Source: an uncultured Eubacteriales bacterium
Lineage (GTDB): Bacteria > Bacillota > Clostridia > Oscillospirales > Oscillospiraceae
Length of the DNA: 64,000 nt
Direction of reading: 5' to 3'
NCBI GenBank assembly: GCA_900317905.1
Contig: ONIN01000002.1
Location: 175,815-239,814 of the forward strand
Below the pieces are notes generated by a model. That model worked only from the letters and a program-made list of their open reading frames with translations, was not told the DNA's origin and did no database searches. The position numbers and the translations under genes are program-made. This document shows positions 25,747 through 34,644 of the stretch, one piece after another; position 1 is the first letter of the stretch, and each line of letters opens with the position of its first letter.

Positions 25747-27186
25747 TCATTTCGCTTTCCAGGTGGCGGGGAAGAACAGCAGCAGGATCGGGTAGATCTC
25801 CAGTCTGCCCAGGAGCATTTCGAAGATCAATACGATCTTGCTCAGAGGGGAGAACACCGAGAAACTGCCCATGGGCCCCACCAGCGCCAGACCCGGGCCA
25901 ACGTTGGAGATGCAGGCCAGGGAGGCGGTAAAGTTCGTGGTGAAATCCATCCCATCCAGGGAGACGATCAGCGTCCCCACCAGAAGCAGCAGCAGATAGA
26001 CGAAGAAATACCCCTGCACGGCGCGAAGGGTGCCGGTCTCCACGGCCTTTCCGTCCATGCGGATGTGCTCCACGCTCCGCGGCCTGAGCATCCGGCGCAG
26101 CTCGGTCAGGGTGTCTTTGCACAGCAGCATCACGCGGGAGACCTTCAAACCGCCGCCGGTGCTGCCGGCGCAGCCGCCGATGAACATCAGGAGCACCAGC
26201 AGGGTCTGGGCAAAGCCTGGCCACTGGGTGAAGTCCGCTGTGGAGAAGCCTGTGGTGGTGATGATGGAGGCCACCTGGAAAAAGCTGTACCGCAGGGCGT
26301 GGCCGAAGCCGCCGTACTGCCCCGCGATGCTCAGGGCGATGGCGGCCATGGCGAAGACCACGATGCCCAGATAGCAGCGCAGCTCCTCGTTTTTCAGCGC
26401 CTGCCGCCAGCTGCCGAGCAGCAGCAGGTAGTAGAGGCTGAAGTTGATGCCGAACAGCAGCATGAACGTGCCGACGACGACGTCGATGTAGGCGCTGTTG
26501 AAGTAGCCCACGCTCAGTGCACGGGTGGAAAAGCCGCCGGTGCCCGCCGTGGCGAAGGCATGGAGAATCGCCTCATAAAAGGACATGCCGCCCAGCTTCA
26601 GCAGCGCGGCTTCCAGCACCGTGAGGATCAGATAGAGCAGGTAGAGAATGCGGGCGGTCTGCCGGGCTCTCGGCACCAGCTTGCCCACGGTGGGGCCGGG
26701 CACCTCGGCGCGCATGATGTGCATGCTGCGGTTGCCCGCCATTGGCAGCACCGCCATGATGAACACCAGAATGCCCATGCCGCCGATCCAATGGCAGAAC
26801 AGCCGCCAGAACTGTACGCCCCGGCTGAGCCCTTCCACGTCGTTCAGGATGGTGGAGCCCGTGGTGGTGAGACCGGAGACGGTCTCAAACACGGCGTCCA
26901 GATAGTTCGGGATGTCGCCGCTGAGGGTAAAGGGCAGCGCCGCGATCAGCGACAGGATGATCCACCCCGCGCCCACGATCACGAAGCCCTCTCTCGCGGT
27001 ATAGAGGTTCCGCTTCGGCTTCAAAAGCGCCAGCGGCAGCCCCAGCACCACCGCGGCGGCCATGGCGATCAGAAACGGCACCGGGCTCTCGTGATAGTAA
27101 AGCGCCGTGATCAGCGGCAGCAGCAGCAGCGCCGCAGCGGCCAGCAGGACGATGCCCACCGTCCGCCATACGATTCGATGATTCAT
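25747..27186 (-). CDS. TrkH/KtrB family potassium uptake channel subunit
   Basis: A 479-residue membrane protein with repeated M1-P-M2 units and selectivity-filter glycines: TVSGLTTTGSTIL, ATAGTGGFSTRAL, TTTGFSTADF and CISNVGPGLALVG. TrkH/KtrB proteins move K+ together with a cytosolic TrkA/KtrA subunit, which is not in this window. It starts 2 nt after the purN-like gene and is in a five-gene operon. Confidence 0.9.
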   Translation of the reverse strand: MNHRIVWRTVGIVLLAAAALLLLPLITALYYHESPVPFLIAMAAAVVLGLPLALLKPKRNLYTAREGFVIVGAGWIILSLIAALPFTLSGDIPNYLDAVFETVSGLTTTGSTILNDVEGLSRGVQFWRLFCHWIGGMGILVFIMAVLPMAGNRSMHIMRAEVPGPTVGKLVPRARQTARILYLLYLILTVLEAALLKLGGMSFYEAILHAFATAGTGGFSTRALSVGYFNSAYIDVVVGTFMLLFGINFSLYYLLLLGSWRQALKNEELRCYLGIVVFAMAAIALSIAGQYGGFGHALRYSFFQVASIITTTGFSTADFTQWPGFAQTLLVLLMFIGGCAGSTGGGLKVSRVMLLCKDTLTELRRMLRPRSVEHIRMDGKAVETGTLRAVQGYFFVYLLLLLVGTLIVSLDGMDFTTNFTASLACISNVGPGLALVGPMGSFSVFSPLSKIVLIFEMLLGRLEIYPILLLFFPATWKAK

Positions 27187-27188
27187 GG

Positions 27189-27809
27189 TTACTTGATCCT
27201 TTTTGCCCGGCCGCTGCGCACCTCAAAGGCGCCCGCGCACCAGAGCCTGACGGCCTCCGGCAGCAGGATCCACTCGCACTGGCGCAGGACCCTCCTCTGG
27301 AGGGAGACGGCGGAGTCGTCCTCCTGTACTTCCACGGCCTTCTGCAGCAGTACCGGCCCCACGCCGCCCTGCTCGTCGGCCAGATAGGCGGTGGCGCCCG
27401 TGAGCTTCAGGCCCCGCTGGAGCACCGCCTCGTGTACGGCCAGACCCCGCAGATCCTGAAAGGCAGGCACCAGGGACGGCTGGATGGCGATGACCTTGTT
27501 TTTGTAGCTTTTGGCGGTCTCCGGGCCCACGCCGGGGTGGAAGCCCGCGTCGATCACCAGCTCTGCGTCCAGATCCCGGATGGCGTTCCGGATGGCCAGA
27601 TCGTAGGTCTGTTCGTTGGGGAACACGCCGGGATCGATGAAGCTGGTCTCCAGTCCGGCGTTCCGGGCCCGCACCAGGGCGTTGGCCTCCGCGTCGGAGG
27701 AGATCACGCAGACGATCTTCAGCTCCGGAATCTCCCCGAAGAAGATGGAATCCAGCAGACTCTGCAGCTTGGTGCCGCTGCCGGACGCCAGTATCACACT
27801 CCGAACCAT
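27189..27809 (-). CDS. PurN-like formyltransferase lacking the catalytic residues
   Basis: The 206-residue product aligns along its whole length with glycinamide ribonucleotide formyltransferase: VILASGSGTKLQSLLDSI, CVISSDAEANALVRA and PSLVPAF. The catalytic Asn-x-His-Pro-Ser motif reads AIQPSL, so the Asn and His are replaced by Ala and Gln. The aspartate of the DGGP block is also lost (GGVGPVLLQ). It probably does not make FGAR; a standard purN is expected in the purine operon beyond the left edge. It starts 4 nt from the CsaB fusion gene. Confidence 0.82.
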   Translation of the reverse strand: MVRSVILASGSGTKLQSLLDSIFFGEIPELKIVCVISSDAEANALVRARNAGLETSFIDPGVFPNEQTYDLAIRNAIRDLDAELVIDAGFHPGVGPETAKSYKNKVIAIQPSLVPAFQDLRGLAVHEAVLQRGLKLTGATAYLADEQGGVGPVLLQKAVEVQEDDSAVSLQRRVLRQCEWILLPEAVRLWCAGAFEVRSGRAKRIK

Positions 27810-27813
27810 GGCG

Positions 27814-30042
27814 TTATGCCTCCCTTTTCAGCAGCTGCGCGGCTGCCCGTCGGTTGTTTTCTTCTTTTTCATTCAGGAGCTCTGTTCTTCTGCGCAGCTC
27901 CTGGCGCTGATCCGAAAGCTGGATCGCGCTGTCGATGAGCCCGGTCATGCGGGTGACGCTCAGCTCGTCAAAGTCGATGTAGTTGTCCTGCTCGATGTAA
28001 TCGAGGAAGGCGGTGACCTTCGGGTCGTAGCTGACGCCCGCCAGCGGGACGCCCTGTCCGGCGGCGAAGACCAGACCGTGCAGACGCATGCTCACCACGG
28101 CCTTCATTTTTGCAAGCAATCCGATGATCATGGCGGAGCTCATGGGCTCGGAGATCACGTGGTAGGGGATGCTCAGATGTTTTGCCACCATGGCGGCTGC
28201 CTCGTGGTCGGTGCGGTGGTTGATGCACAGGAACACCGGCGTCAGCTCATAGTTGAGATAGGCGTAGACCGCCGCCGCGGCGAAGATGGTGCTCTTTTCC
28301 TCGAAGCCGCGCCACTTGCGCAGCACGAAGGCCAGATACTTCCCGTCGGGGTCGACGTTGTGGCTCTCCAGCAGGCGGGTGACCTGCTTTTCCGGGGCCC
28401 CGGGCAGGGTCAGTGCCGGGTCGGAGGCCAGCAGGATCTGCGGCTTCGTCACGCCAATGGCCTCCAGCACCTTCAGGCTGTCCGGCTCGCGGAGGGTAAT
28501 CACGTCCACATTCTCGTTGATGACGCTGCCGGTGAGATTCCGGTCCCCCTGATACAGCAGCGGGCCGATGCCGCAGCCGTACATCTGCACGGCGCAGTTT
28601 CTCCGATGGGCGGCCCGGAGGGTGTAGAGGTAATACCAGAGACTGTAACGGCTGGTGACGTCCTGCATCAGGTTGCCGCCGCCGTTGATGTAGAGCTTGG
28701 CGGACTTCAAAGCCCGGTGGAGGCTGGGGATGTGGAAGGTGTGATAGGTGTTCACGCCGCAGCGGGAACGGGTCTCCTTGGGTCTTCTGGAGAACACCGT
28801 GATGGGCAGCGCCAGATCCAGGGTGCGCATCTCGTGGATGATGGCGTCGAGGATCGCCTCGTCGCCGGCGTTGCCGAAGCCGTAGGCGCCGCAGATGACC
28901 ACGCCGTCCTTCTTGCCCTTCCGGTGCTCTTCGGCACGGAAGACCTGGTCGTAGATCTCCATCTGCCGGTCGCCGGTGGCTTCCTCGGAAAAGTCATCCC
29001 GGCCCTTGCGGTAGAGGGCGTCGCCCATGGCCTTCCGATAGTCGGGATCCGAGGCATAGCGAACCATGGCGGCGGCCAGACCCTCGGTGTCTCCGGGCTC
29101 GATCAGGATGCCGGTGACGTTGTTTTCGATGATGGCGGGTACGCCGCCCACGTTGGTGGCCACGGTGGCCAGATGGGCTCTCGCGCCCTCGGGCAGGGCG
29201 TAGGGGAATCCCTCGGAGAGGGAGGAAAGGGCGTTGATGTCCAGCGCGCCGTAGAAGGCGTCCAGCTCCGACACCCAGCCCAGGAAGCAGACGTACTCCC
29301 GCAGCCCCAGCTCGTCGGTGAGACTCTCCAGCTCCTTTCGCTGCTGTCCCTCACCGGCGATGACCAGCCGCAGCTGGGGGCAGGTCTCCCTGGCCAGCTT
29401 CAGCGCTCTGAGCAGGGTGGGGATGTCCTTTACCGGATCCAGACGGGCCGCGATGCCCACGATCACGTCCTCGTCGGTGACATGGAAGTTGTACTGGCTG
29501 AAATAGGCCGCCCGGTCGGTCTTTGCCACCGTGTGGCTGAAATCCAGACCGTTGTAGATGGTATAGAGGTCGTTGGGCTTGAAGCCCCGGTTGATGAGCC
29601 GAGCGCGCAGCGTCTCCGACACGCAGACTCTGTAATCAAGCCTTCTGAGTGCCAGCCGGTTCGCCATGCCGAAGGTGGCGGCGGCAAAGGGCCTGTGGAG
29701 ATAGTCCAGCCGGTAGTCGCTGTGGACGGTGGTGATCACCGGGATGCGCAGCCGCGGTTTTAGGAGCATGCCCATGAGGTTGGCTTTCGCGCCGTGGCAG
29801 TGGACCACTTCATATTCGCCGGAGCGGATCATGCGCAGCAGCGGCCGGATGCTGCCGAAAAATCCCTTTTTCAGCACCGTGGTGGGGATGCCCAGGGCCT
29901 CGGCGCCCTCGGCAAAGGGGCCGCCGACGAAGCAGACCAGCTGCACATCGACGCCTCTGCGGCACAGACAGCTCAGAAGGGAATAGATATGGGTGCGCGC
30001 GCCGCCGGTGTCGCCGCCGCTGATGAGATGGATGACTTTCAT
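27814..30042 (-). CDS. GT4 glycosyltransferase fused to CsaB-type polysaccharide pyruvyl transferase
   Basis: A 742-residue two-domain protein. Residues 1-~370 are a GT-B glycosyltransferase of group 1 (HLISGGDTGGARTHIYSL, VHCHGAKANLMGM, SSLSEGFPYALPEGARA). Residues ~385-700 are a CsaB-like pyruvyl transferase (VICGAYGFGNAGDEAILDAI, INGGGNLMQDVTS, SMRLHGLVFAAGQGVP). CsaB pyruvylates secondary cell-wall polymer, the ligand of SLH domains. The fusion fits the SLH nucleotidase at 18208. The ATG at 30042 follows GGAGGC. It is the first gene of a five-gene operon. Confidence 0.88.
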   Translation of the reverse strand: MKVIHLISGGDTGGARTHIYSLLSCLCRRGVDVQLVCFVGGPFAEGAEALGIPTTVLKKGFFGSIRPLLRMIRSGEYEVVHCHGAKANLMGMLLKPRLRIPVITTVHSDYRLDYLHRPFAAATFGMANRLALRRLDYRVCVSETLRARLINRGFKPNDLYTIYNGLDFSHTVAKTDRAAYFSQYNFHVTDEDVIVGIAARLDPVKDIPTLLRALKLARETCPQLRLVIAGEGQQRKELESLTDELGLREYVCFLGWVSELDAFYGALDINALSSLSEGFPYALPEGARAHLATVATNVGGVPAIIENNVTGILIEPGDTEGLAAAMVRYASDPDYRKAMGDALYRKGRDDFSEEATGDRQMEIYDQVFRAEEHRKGKKDGVVICGAYGFGNAGDEAILDAIIHEMRTLDLALPITVFSRRPKETRSRCGVNTYHTFHIPSLHRALKSAKLYINGGGNLMQDVTSRYSLWYYLYTLRAAHRRNCAVQMYGCGIGPLLYQGDRNLTGSVINENVDVITLREPDSLKVLEAIGVTKPQILLASDPALTLPGAPEKQVTRLLESHNVDPDGKYLAFVLRKWRGFEEKSTIFAAAAVYAYLNYELTPVFLCINHRTDHEAAAMVAKHLSIPYHVISEPMSSAMIIGLLAKMKAVVSMRLHGLVFAAGQGVPLAGVSYDPKVTAFLDYIEQDNYIDFDELSVTRMTGLIDSAIQLSDQRQELRRRTELLNEKEENNRRAAAQLLKREA

Positions 30043-30165
30043 GGATGCCTCCGGAACAAACATTGCGTTTGCGTTTAGATTGTGTTATTTTACTATTGTA
30101 CTATTTTCGACGAACAGGGTCAAGCGTTTGGCGGGAAAGCCGGCGCAGAATTTTCGGAGGCACAC

Positions 30166-31323
30166 ATGGCAACTACGATCTATCTGATCCGCCACGCGGA
30201 GGCGGAGGGGAACCTGTACCGCCGCATCCAGGGCCACTGGGACGGGCGCATCACCCCGCGCGGCCGCGCCCAGATCGACGCGCTGGCGGAGCGATTCAAG
30301 GACATACCGCTGACGGCGCTCTACTCCAGCGATCTCCAGCGCACCAAAGACACCGCCGGCGCGATCTTGAAATATCACGACCTGGAGCTCAGAACTACTC
30401 CGCAGCTGCGGGAGGTGAAGCTGGGCGTCTGGGAAGGCCGCCCCTGGGGGGATGTGGAATATGAGATGCCGGAGCAGATGTACTGCTTCAATCACGACCC
30501 CGACCGCTGGAACATCCCGGAGTGCGAGCCCTATCCCGAGGCCCAGAAGCGGATGAAGATCGCTCTTGCGCAGCTGTCCCGCCGTCACGACGGGGAGACC
30601 ATCGCCGTGGTGAGTCACGGCATGGCGATCCGGGGTTATCTGGCGGCGCTGCTGGGGGTCCAGAGTGCCAACATCGACGGCCTGCCCCACGGGGACAATA
30701 CCGCCGTCTCCTGCATCCGGTATGAATACGGCGAGCCCCAGGTGCTGTTTTATAACGACGCCAGCCACCTGCCGCCGGAGCTGAGTACATTCGGACGCCA
30801 GACCTGGTGGAAAAATCAGGGGGTGGATATGGGAAACCTCCGGTTTGAGCCGATCAGATTTCCCGAGGATTCGGCCCTCTATGACCGCTGCTACGCCGAC
30901 GCCTGGGCCACCGCCCACGGCTCCACCAGAGGCTACACCGCAAGATACTATCTCCGCAGTGCCAGAACCCACGCGAGGACCCCCAATGCGGTGATGAAGC
31001 TCCTCAGCGGCGACCGGGTGGTGGGGCTCATCGACATCGACCCCAACCGGGCCGTGGAAGAGGGCTGCGGCTGGATCAGCTTTTTCTATCTCATGCCCAC
31101 CTGCAGAGGGCAGGGCTGGGGCGCCCAGCTGCTGGGCCACGCCCTCTGGTTCTGCGAGACCCACGGCCGCACGGCTCTCCGGCTCCATGTGGCGGAGGAA
31201 AACGACCACGCCAGAGGTTTTTATGAGCACTTCGGCTTTCACGAGATCGGTCGCACCCAGGGGGTACGCGGCACGTTGCTTTTGATGGAAAAACCCGTGG
31301 AGAGCCGGGGGAGACTGGCATGA
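30166..31323 (+). CDS. Histidine phosphatase (PGM-like) fused to a GNAT acetyltransferase
   Basis: A 385-residue fusion. Residues 1-~205 are a phosphoglycerate-mutase-like phosphatase with the RHG-type motif YLIRHAEAEGN, LYSSDLQRTKDTA and the second histidine in VVSHGMAIRG. Residues ~225-385 are a GNAT domain with the acetyl-CoA loop CRGQGWGAQLLGHAL and FYEHFGFHEIG. Substrates are not predictable. The start ATG follows GGAGGCAC. It overlaps the DUF1294 gene by ATGA. Confidence 0.85.
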   Translation: MATTIYLIRHAEAEGNLYRRIQGHWDGRITPRGRAQIDALAERFKDIPLTALYSSDLQRTKDTAGAILKYHDLELRTTPQLREVKLGVWEGRPWGDVEYEMPEQMYCFNHDPDRWNIPECEPYPEAQKRMKIALAQLSRRHDGETIAVVSHGMAIRGYLAALLGVQSANIDGLPHGDNTAVSCIRYEYGEPQVLFYNDASHLPPELSTFGRQTWWKNQGVDMGNLRFEPIRFPEDSALYDRCYADAWATAHGSTRGYTARYYLRSARTHARTPNAVMKLLSGDRVVGLIDIDPNRAVEEGCGWISFFYLMPTCRGQGWGAQLLGHALWFCETHGRTALRLHVAEENDHARGFYEHFGFHEIGRTQGVRGTLLLMEKPVESRGRLA

Positions 31324-31583
31324 ATGTCCTCCTTTATTATCTGATCGGAGTGAATCTGTTGCTGTTCATCCTCATGGGCGTGGATAAGCACAAGGCCAAA
31401 ACCGGACAAATGCGCATTCCGGAGGCCACGCTGTTTTTCTTCGCCGTGCTGGGCGGCGGCGTCGGCGGCATTCTGGGGATGCTGGCCTTTCATCACAAGA
31501 CCCGCCACAAGCTGTTTTCCGTCGGTTTCCCGCTGATCCTTTTTCTGGAGGCAGCCGGGGCCGCCTATCTGATTTTGAGGTGA
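31320..31583 (+). CDS. DUF1294 small membrane protein
   Basis: An 87-residue protein with two or three membrane helices and the DUF1294 signatures MGVDKHKA, RIPEATLFFFAVLGGGVGG and HHKTRHKLF. Function unknown. It overlaps the upstream phosphatase-GNAT stop by ATGA and precedes a DUF3783 gene by 4 nt. Confidence 0.85.
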   Translation: MNVLLYYLIGVNLLLFILMGVDKHKAKTGQMRIPEATLFFFAVLGGGVGGILGMLAFHHKTRHKLFSVGFPLILFLEAAGAAYLILR

Positions 31584-31587
31584 TACC

Positions 31588-31968
31588 ATGAATCCGATGA
31601 TCCTTTGTTATAACATCCAGCCGGAAAAGCTGGGACGCATGCGGGTGCTGTGCCTGCGGCTGGGCATCCGCGTCCGGGTGGCGCAGCCGGAGGAGTTTGC
31701 GCTCCCCATCGGGGTGCTGGCCGGGGTGATGGATCCGCCGCAGAATTTGGAGTCGGCGGAGCCCTTCGACGACGAGATGCTGGTCATGGCCCACTTTAAG
31801 CCCGGGATGCTGGACGCCTTCCTCGAGGGCTTCCGCCAGAACCGGATCCCCTCGGTGGCGCTCAAGGCCATGGTGACCCAGACCAACGCAACCTGGCCCG
31901 CCCATCTGCTCCACCAGGCCATCGCCGAGGAACACGCTCAGATGAAGGCCCTTCGAAAAAAGAAATAA
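31588..31968 (+). CDS. DUF3783 protein
   Basis: A 126-residue soluble protein of the DUF3783 type (MILCYNIQPEKLGRMRVLC, PFDDEMLVMAHF, VALKAMVTQTNATW). Function unknown. Third gene of the 30166-31968 operon; a weak GC-rich hairpin (CACGCCG...CGGCGTG) at 31974-32000 may end transcription. Confidence 0.72.
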   Translation: MNPMILCYNIQPEKLGRMRVLCLRLGIRVRVAQPEEFALPIGVLAGVMDPPQNLESAEPFDDEMLVMAHFKPGMLDAFLEGFRQNRIPSVALKAMVTQTNATWPAHLLHQAIAEEHAQMKALRKKK

Positions 31969-32008
31969 AAAACCACGCCGTGGGGGTTCCTGCGGCGTGA
32001 TTTTGTCT

Positions 32009-32036
32009 TTGCACAGGCGTTTCCCTGTGCTATAAT
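32009..32036 (+). promoter_or_regulatory. Promoter of the MMPL gene with spacer inverted repeat
   Basis: TTGCAC (32009-32014), 16 nt, TATAAT (32031-32036). The spacer is bounded by GCACAG (32011-32016) and CTGTGC (32025-32030), a possible operator. Confidence 0.55.
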
Positions 32037-32068
32037 GGCAGAAAACGTTAATTTTGGAGGGGCGGCCC

Positions 32069-34237
32069 GTGAAGAAACTGGCTGATTTTCTGGTGGACAA
32101 GCGACTGATCGTGCTGGCGGTGATGCTGCTGGTGACGGTCGTCTGCGGCATCCTGTGGCCCATGGTGGAAACCAACACCGACATGTCCCGCTATCTCTCG
32201 AAGCGCTCTCCCATGCGGGAGGGCATCGCGGTGCAGGAGCAGGCCTTCCCGGACTCCGAGGAGGTGGCGGCCTACCGCTTCGCCTTTGAGAATCTGGCGG
32301 ACTACGATGTGCCGTCGGTGATCCAGGCCATCCAGAGCCATGTCTATGTGGCCAACGTGGAGTATGAGGCCGACGATCCCCACTACAACAAAGACGGCAT
32401 GAAGCTCATGGTGGTCACCACCAAGTACGGCTACGACGACGAGCGCTCCCAGGTGGTGAAAAACGTTTTTCAGCGGGATTTGAGCGGCTACGACCTCACC
32501 ATCCGCTCCAACGAGACCCAGAAAACCGACGTTCCCTTCGGCCTGCTGTGCATCGGCGTGGCCATGGTGGTGGCGGTTCTGGTGATCATGAGCCAGTCCT
32601 GGTTCGAGCCGGTGCTGTTTCTCGTCACCGTGGGCATGGCGGTGCTCATCAATCTCGGCACCAACCTGATCCTGGGCTACATCTCCGACATCACCGTCTC
32701 CATCGGCCCGGTGCTGCAGCTGGTGCTGAGTATGGACTATTCCATCATCCTCATGAACCGCTACCGGGAGGAAAAGCAGCATCATACTGACAAAAAGGAC
32801 GCCATGAAGGCGGCGCTGGCGGGCTCCTTCTCCTCCATCGCCTCCAGCTCCCTGACCACCGTGGTGGGTCTGCTGGCGCTGGTGTTCATGACCTATAAGA
32901 TCGGCATGGAGCTGGGCATCGTCCTGGCAAAGGGCGTGTTCATCAGCATGATCTGCGTCTTTACGATTCTGCCCTCACTGATCCTCTGGGGTGATAAACT
33001 CGTAGAAAAGACCCCGAAAAAGACCATCCCGCTGCCCACCGACGGTCTCGCCAGAATGAGCGACCGGGGCCGGAAGGTGATCCCCATCGTGTTCGTGGTG
33101 CTCTTCGTGGGCTTCGCCATCTGGCGCACCTTTACGCCCATCATCTTTACCGAGTGCCTCACCGATGATCTCAGTGCCACCTTCCCCGCGGACAATACCG
33201 TGGTGCTGTTGTATGAGAATACCGACGAGGCCGCCATCGGCCCGCTGGTACAGGAACTGGAGGCGGATGAAAACGTCCGCGCGGTCTCCTGCTATCAGAC
33301 CAGCTTCGGCAAGCAGCTGAACATGGCGCAGATGGCTGAGGCCGTCTCCCGCATGGGCGGCGGTATGAGCCTGCCGGACAACGCTCTCCAGACTCTTTTC
33401 GACGCGGCGGGGACAGAGACCGTCTCCTTCGAGCAGGCGATCAATTTGCTGACCACCGATCCGAGACTCTCCAGCGTTCTCGGCTCCCAGACCATGGCGC
33501 AGCACGTGCAGGAGATGTTCAACGAGGCGGCGGGCCAGATGCGGGGCGAGCAGTATTCCCGCCTGGTGATCTACACCCTCTATCCCGAGGACTCGGCGGA
33601 GACCACCGCCTTCATGGACAGACTCTACGCCCACGCGGAGAGCGACTTCGCTGGGAAGACCTGGCTCATCGGCACCTCCGCCATGGTGCACGAGATGGCC
33701 TCAACCTTCCAGCGGGAGTTCCTCACCGTCTCCATCATCACGGCGCTGGCGATCTTCATCGTGGTGCTGCTGACCTTCCGGAACGTGGTCATCCCGCTGA
33801 TCCTGGTGCTCCTGGTGCAGTGCGGCGTCTACATGGCCATCACCGCCATGGGCTGGCAGGGCTACGACGTCTACTATCTGGCGCTGCTGGTGGTGCAGGG
33901 CATCCTGATGGGCGCCACCATCGACTATGCCATCGTCTTTTCCAATACCTATCGAACCCTCCGCGAGACCCACGGTCGGGCGGAATCCCTGCGGCTGGCC
34001 TATCGCGGCTCGATCCATACCATCATGACCTCCAGCCTGATCCTCATCGTGGTCACGGCGATCCTCGGCGCCTTCTGCCCCACCCAGAGCATCGCCCAGG
34101 TCTGCACCTCCATCGCCCTGGGCACCACCAGCGCCGTGGTGCTGATCCTTCTGATCCTCCCCGGATTGCTGGCGTTTTGTGATCGCTTCGTGGTGAAAAA
34201 GGGAAGTGCCCCGGCGGAAGAAGGGAGCAGCTTATGA
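32069..34237 (+). CDS. MMPL/RND-superfamily transporter
   Basis: A 722-residue RND-type protein with two halves of about six helices each and large outer loops (ETNTDMSRYLSKRSPMREGI in the first). The second-half helix 4 proton-relay zone is GILMGATIDYAIVFSNTYR, and its first-half partner is VLSMDYSIILMNRYREE. Such proteins export lipids or hydrophobic compounds in Firmicutes; the substrate is unknown. The GTG at 32069 follows GGAGGGG. It overlaps the deformylase gene by ATGA. Confidence 0.87.
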   Translation: MKKLADFLVDKRLIVLAVMLLVTVVCGILWPMVETNTDMSRYLSKRSPMREGIAVQEQAFPDSEEVAAYRFAFENLADYDVPSVIQAIQSHVYVANVEYEADDPHYNKDGMKLMVVTTKYGYDDERSQVVKNVFQRDLSGYDLTIRSNETQKTDVPFGLLCIGVAMVVAVLVIMSQSWFEPVLFLVTVGMAVLINLGTNLILGYISDITVSIGPVLQLVLSMDYSIILMNRYREEKQHHTDKKDAMKAALAGSFSSIASSSLTTVVGLLALVFMTYKIGMELGIVLAKGVFISMICVFTILPSLILWGDKLVEKTPKKTIPLPTDGLARMSDRGRKVIPIVFVVLFVGFAIWRTFTPIIFTECLTDDLSATFPADNTVVLLYENTDEAAIGPLVQELEADENVRAVSCYQTSFGKQLNMAQMAEAVSRMGGGMSLPDNALQTLFDAAGTETVSFEQAINLLTTDPRLSSVLGSQTMAQHVQEMFNEAAGQMRGEQYSRLVIYTLYPEDSAETTAFMDRLYAHAESDFAGKTWLIGTSAMVHEMASTFQREFLTVSIITALAIFIVVLLTFRNVVIPLILVLLVQCGVYMAITAMGWQGYDVYYLALLVVQGILMGATIDYAIVFSNTYRTLRETHGRAESLRLAYRGSIHTIMTSSLILIVVTAILGAFCPTQSIAQVCTSIALGTTSAVVLILLILPGLLAFCDRFVVKKGSAPAEEGSSL

Positions 34238-34644
34238 TTCGACCCATCAACAAAGACCGGTTTTTCCTCGCGCAGAAGTCCGCCCCGGCCACGGCTGCGG
34301 ATCTGGGTATCGCGCAGGATCTCATGGACACCCTGAAAGCCCACCGGGAGACCTGTGTGGGCATGGCGGCCAACATGATCGGGGTGCCGAAGCGGATCAT
34401 CGCCTTCGTGGACGGCGACGCATACCAAGTCATGCTGAACCCGGAGCTGGTGCAGCAGTCCGGCCCCTTCGAGGCGGAGGAGGGCTGCCTCTCCCTCACG
34501 GGCACCCGGAAAACCACCCGCTATCAGCGCATCCGCGTCCGTTACCAGAACGAGCAGATGCAGTTTCGACAGAAGAATTTCTCCGGCTGGACGGCCCAGA
34601 TCATCCAGCACGAGATCGACCATTGCAATGGCATTGTGATATGA
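34234..34644 (+). CDS. def: Peptide deformylase, short variant
   Basis: A 136-residue deformylase. Metal ligands are present: Cys in EEGCLSL and the histidines in QHEIDHCNG. Motif 1 is GMAANMIG instead of GxAAxQxG, so the usual Gln is Met. It may be a secondary deformylase. It is coupled to the transporter upstream and to the AlkZ-like gene downstream by ATGA overlaps. Confidence 0.8.
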   Translation: MIRPINKDRFFLAQKSAPATAADLGIAQDLMDTLKAHRETCVGMAANMIGVPKRIIAFVDGDAYQVMLNPELVQQSGPFEAEEGCLSLTGTRKTTRYQRIRVRYQNEQMQFRQKNFSGWTAQIIQHEIDHCNGIVI

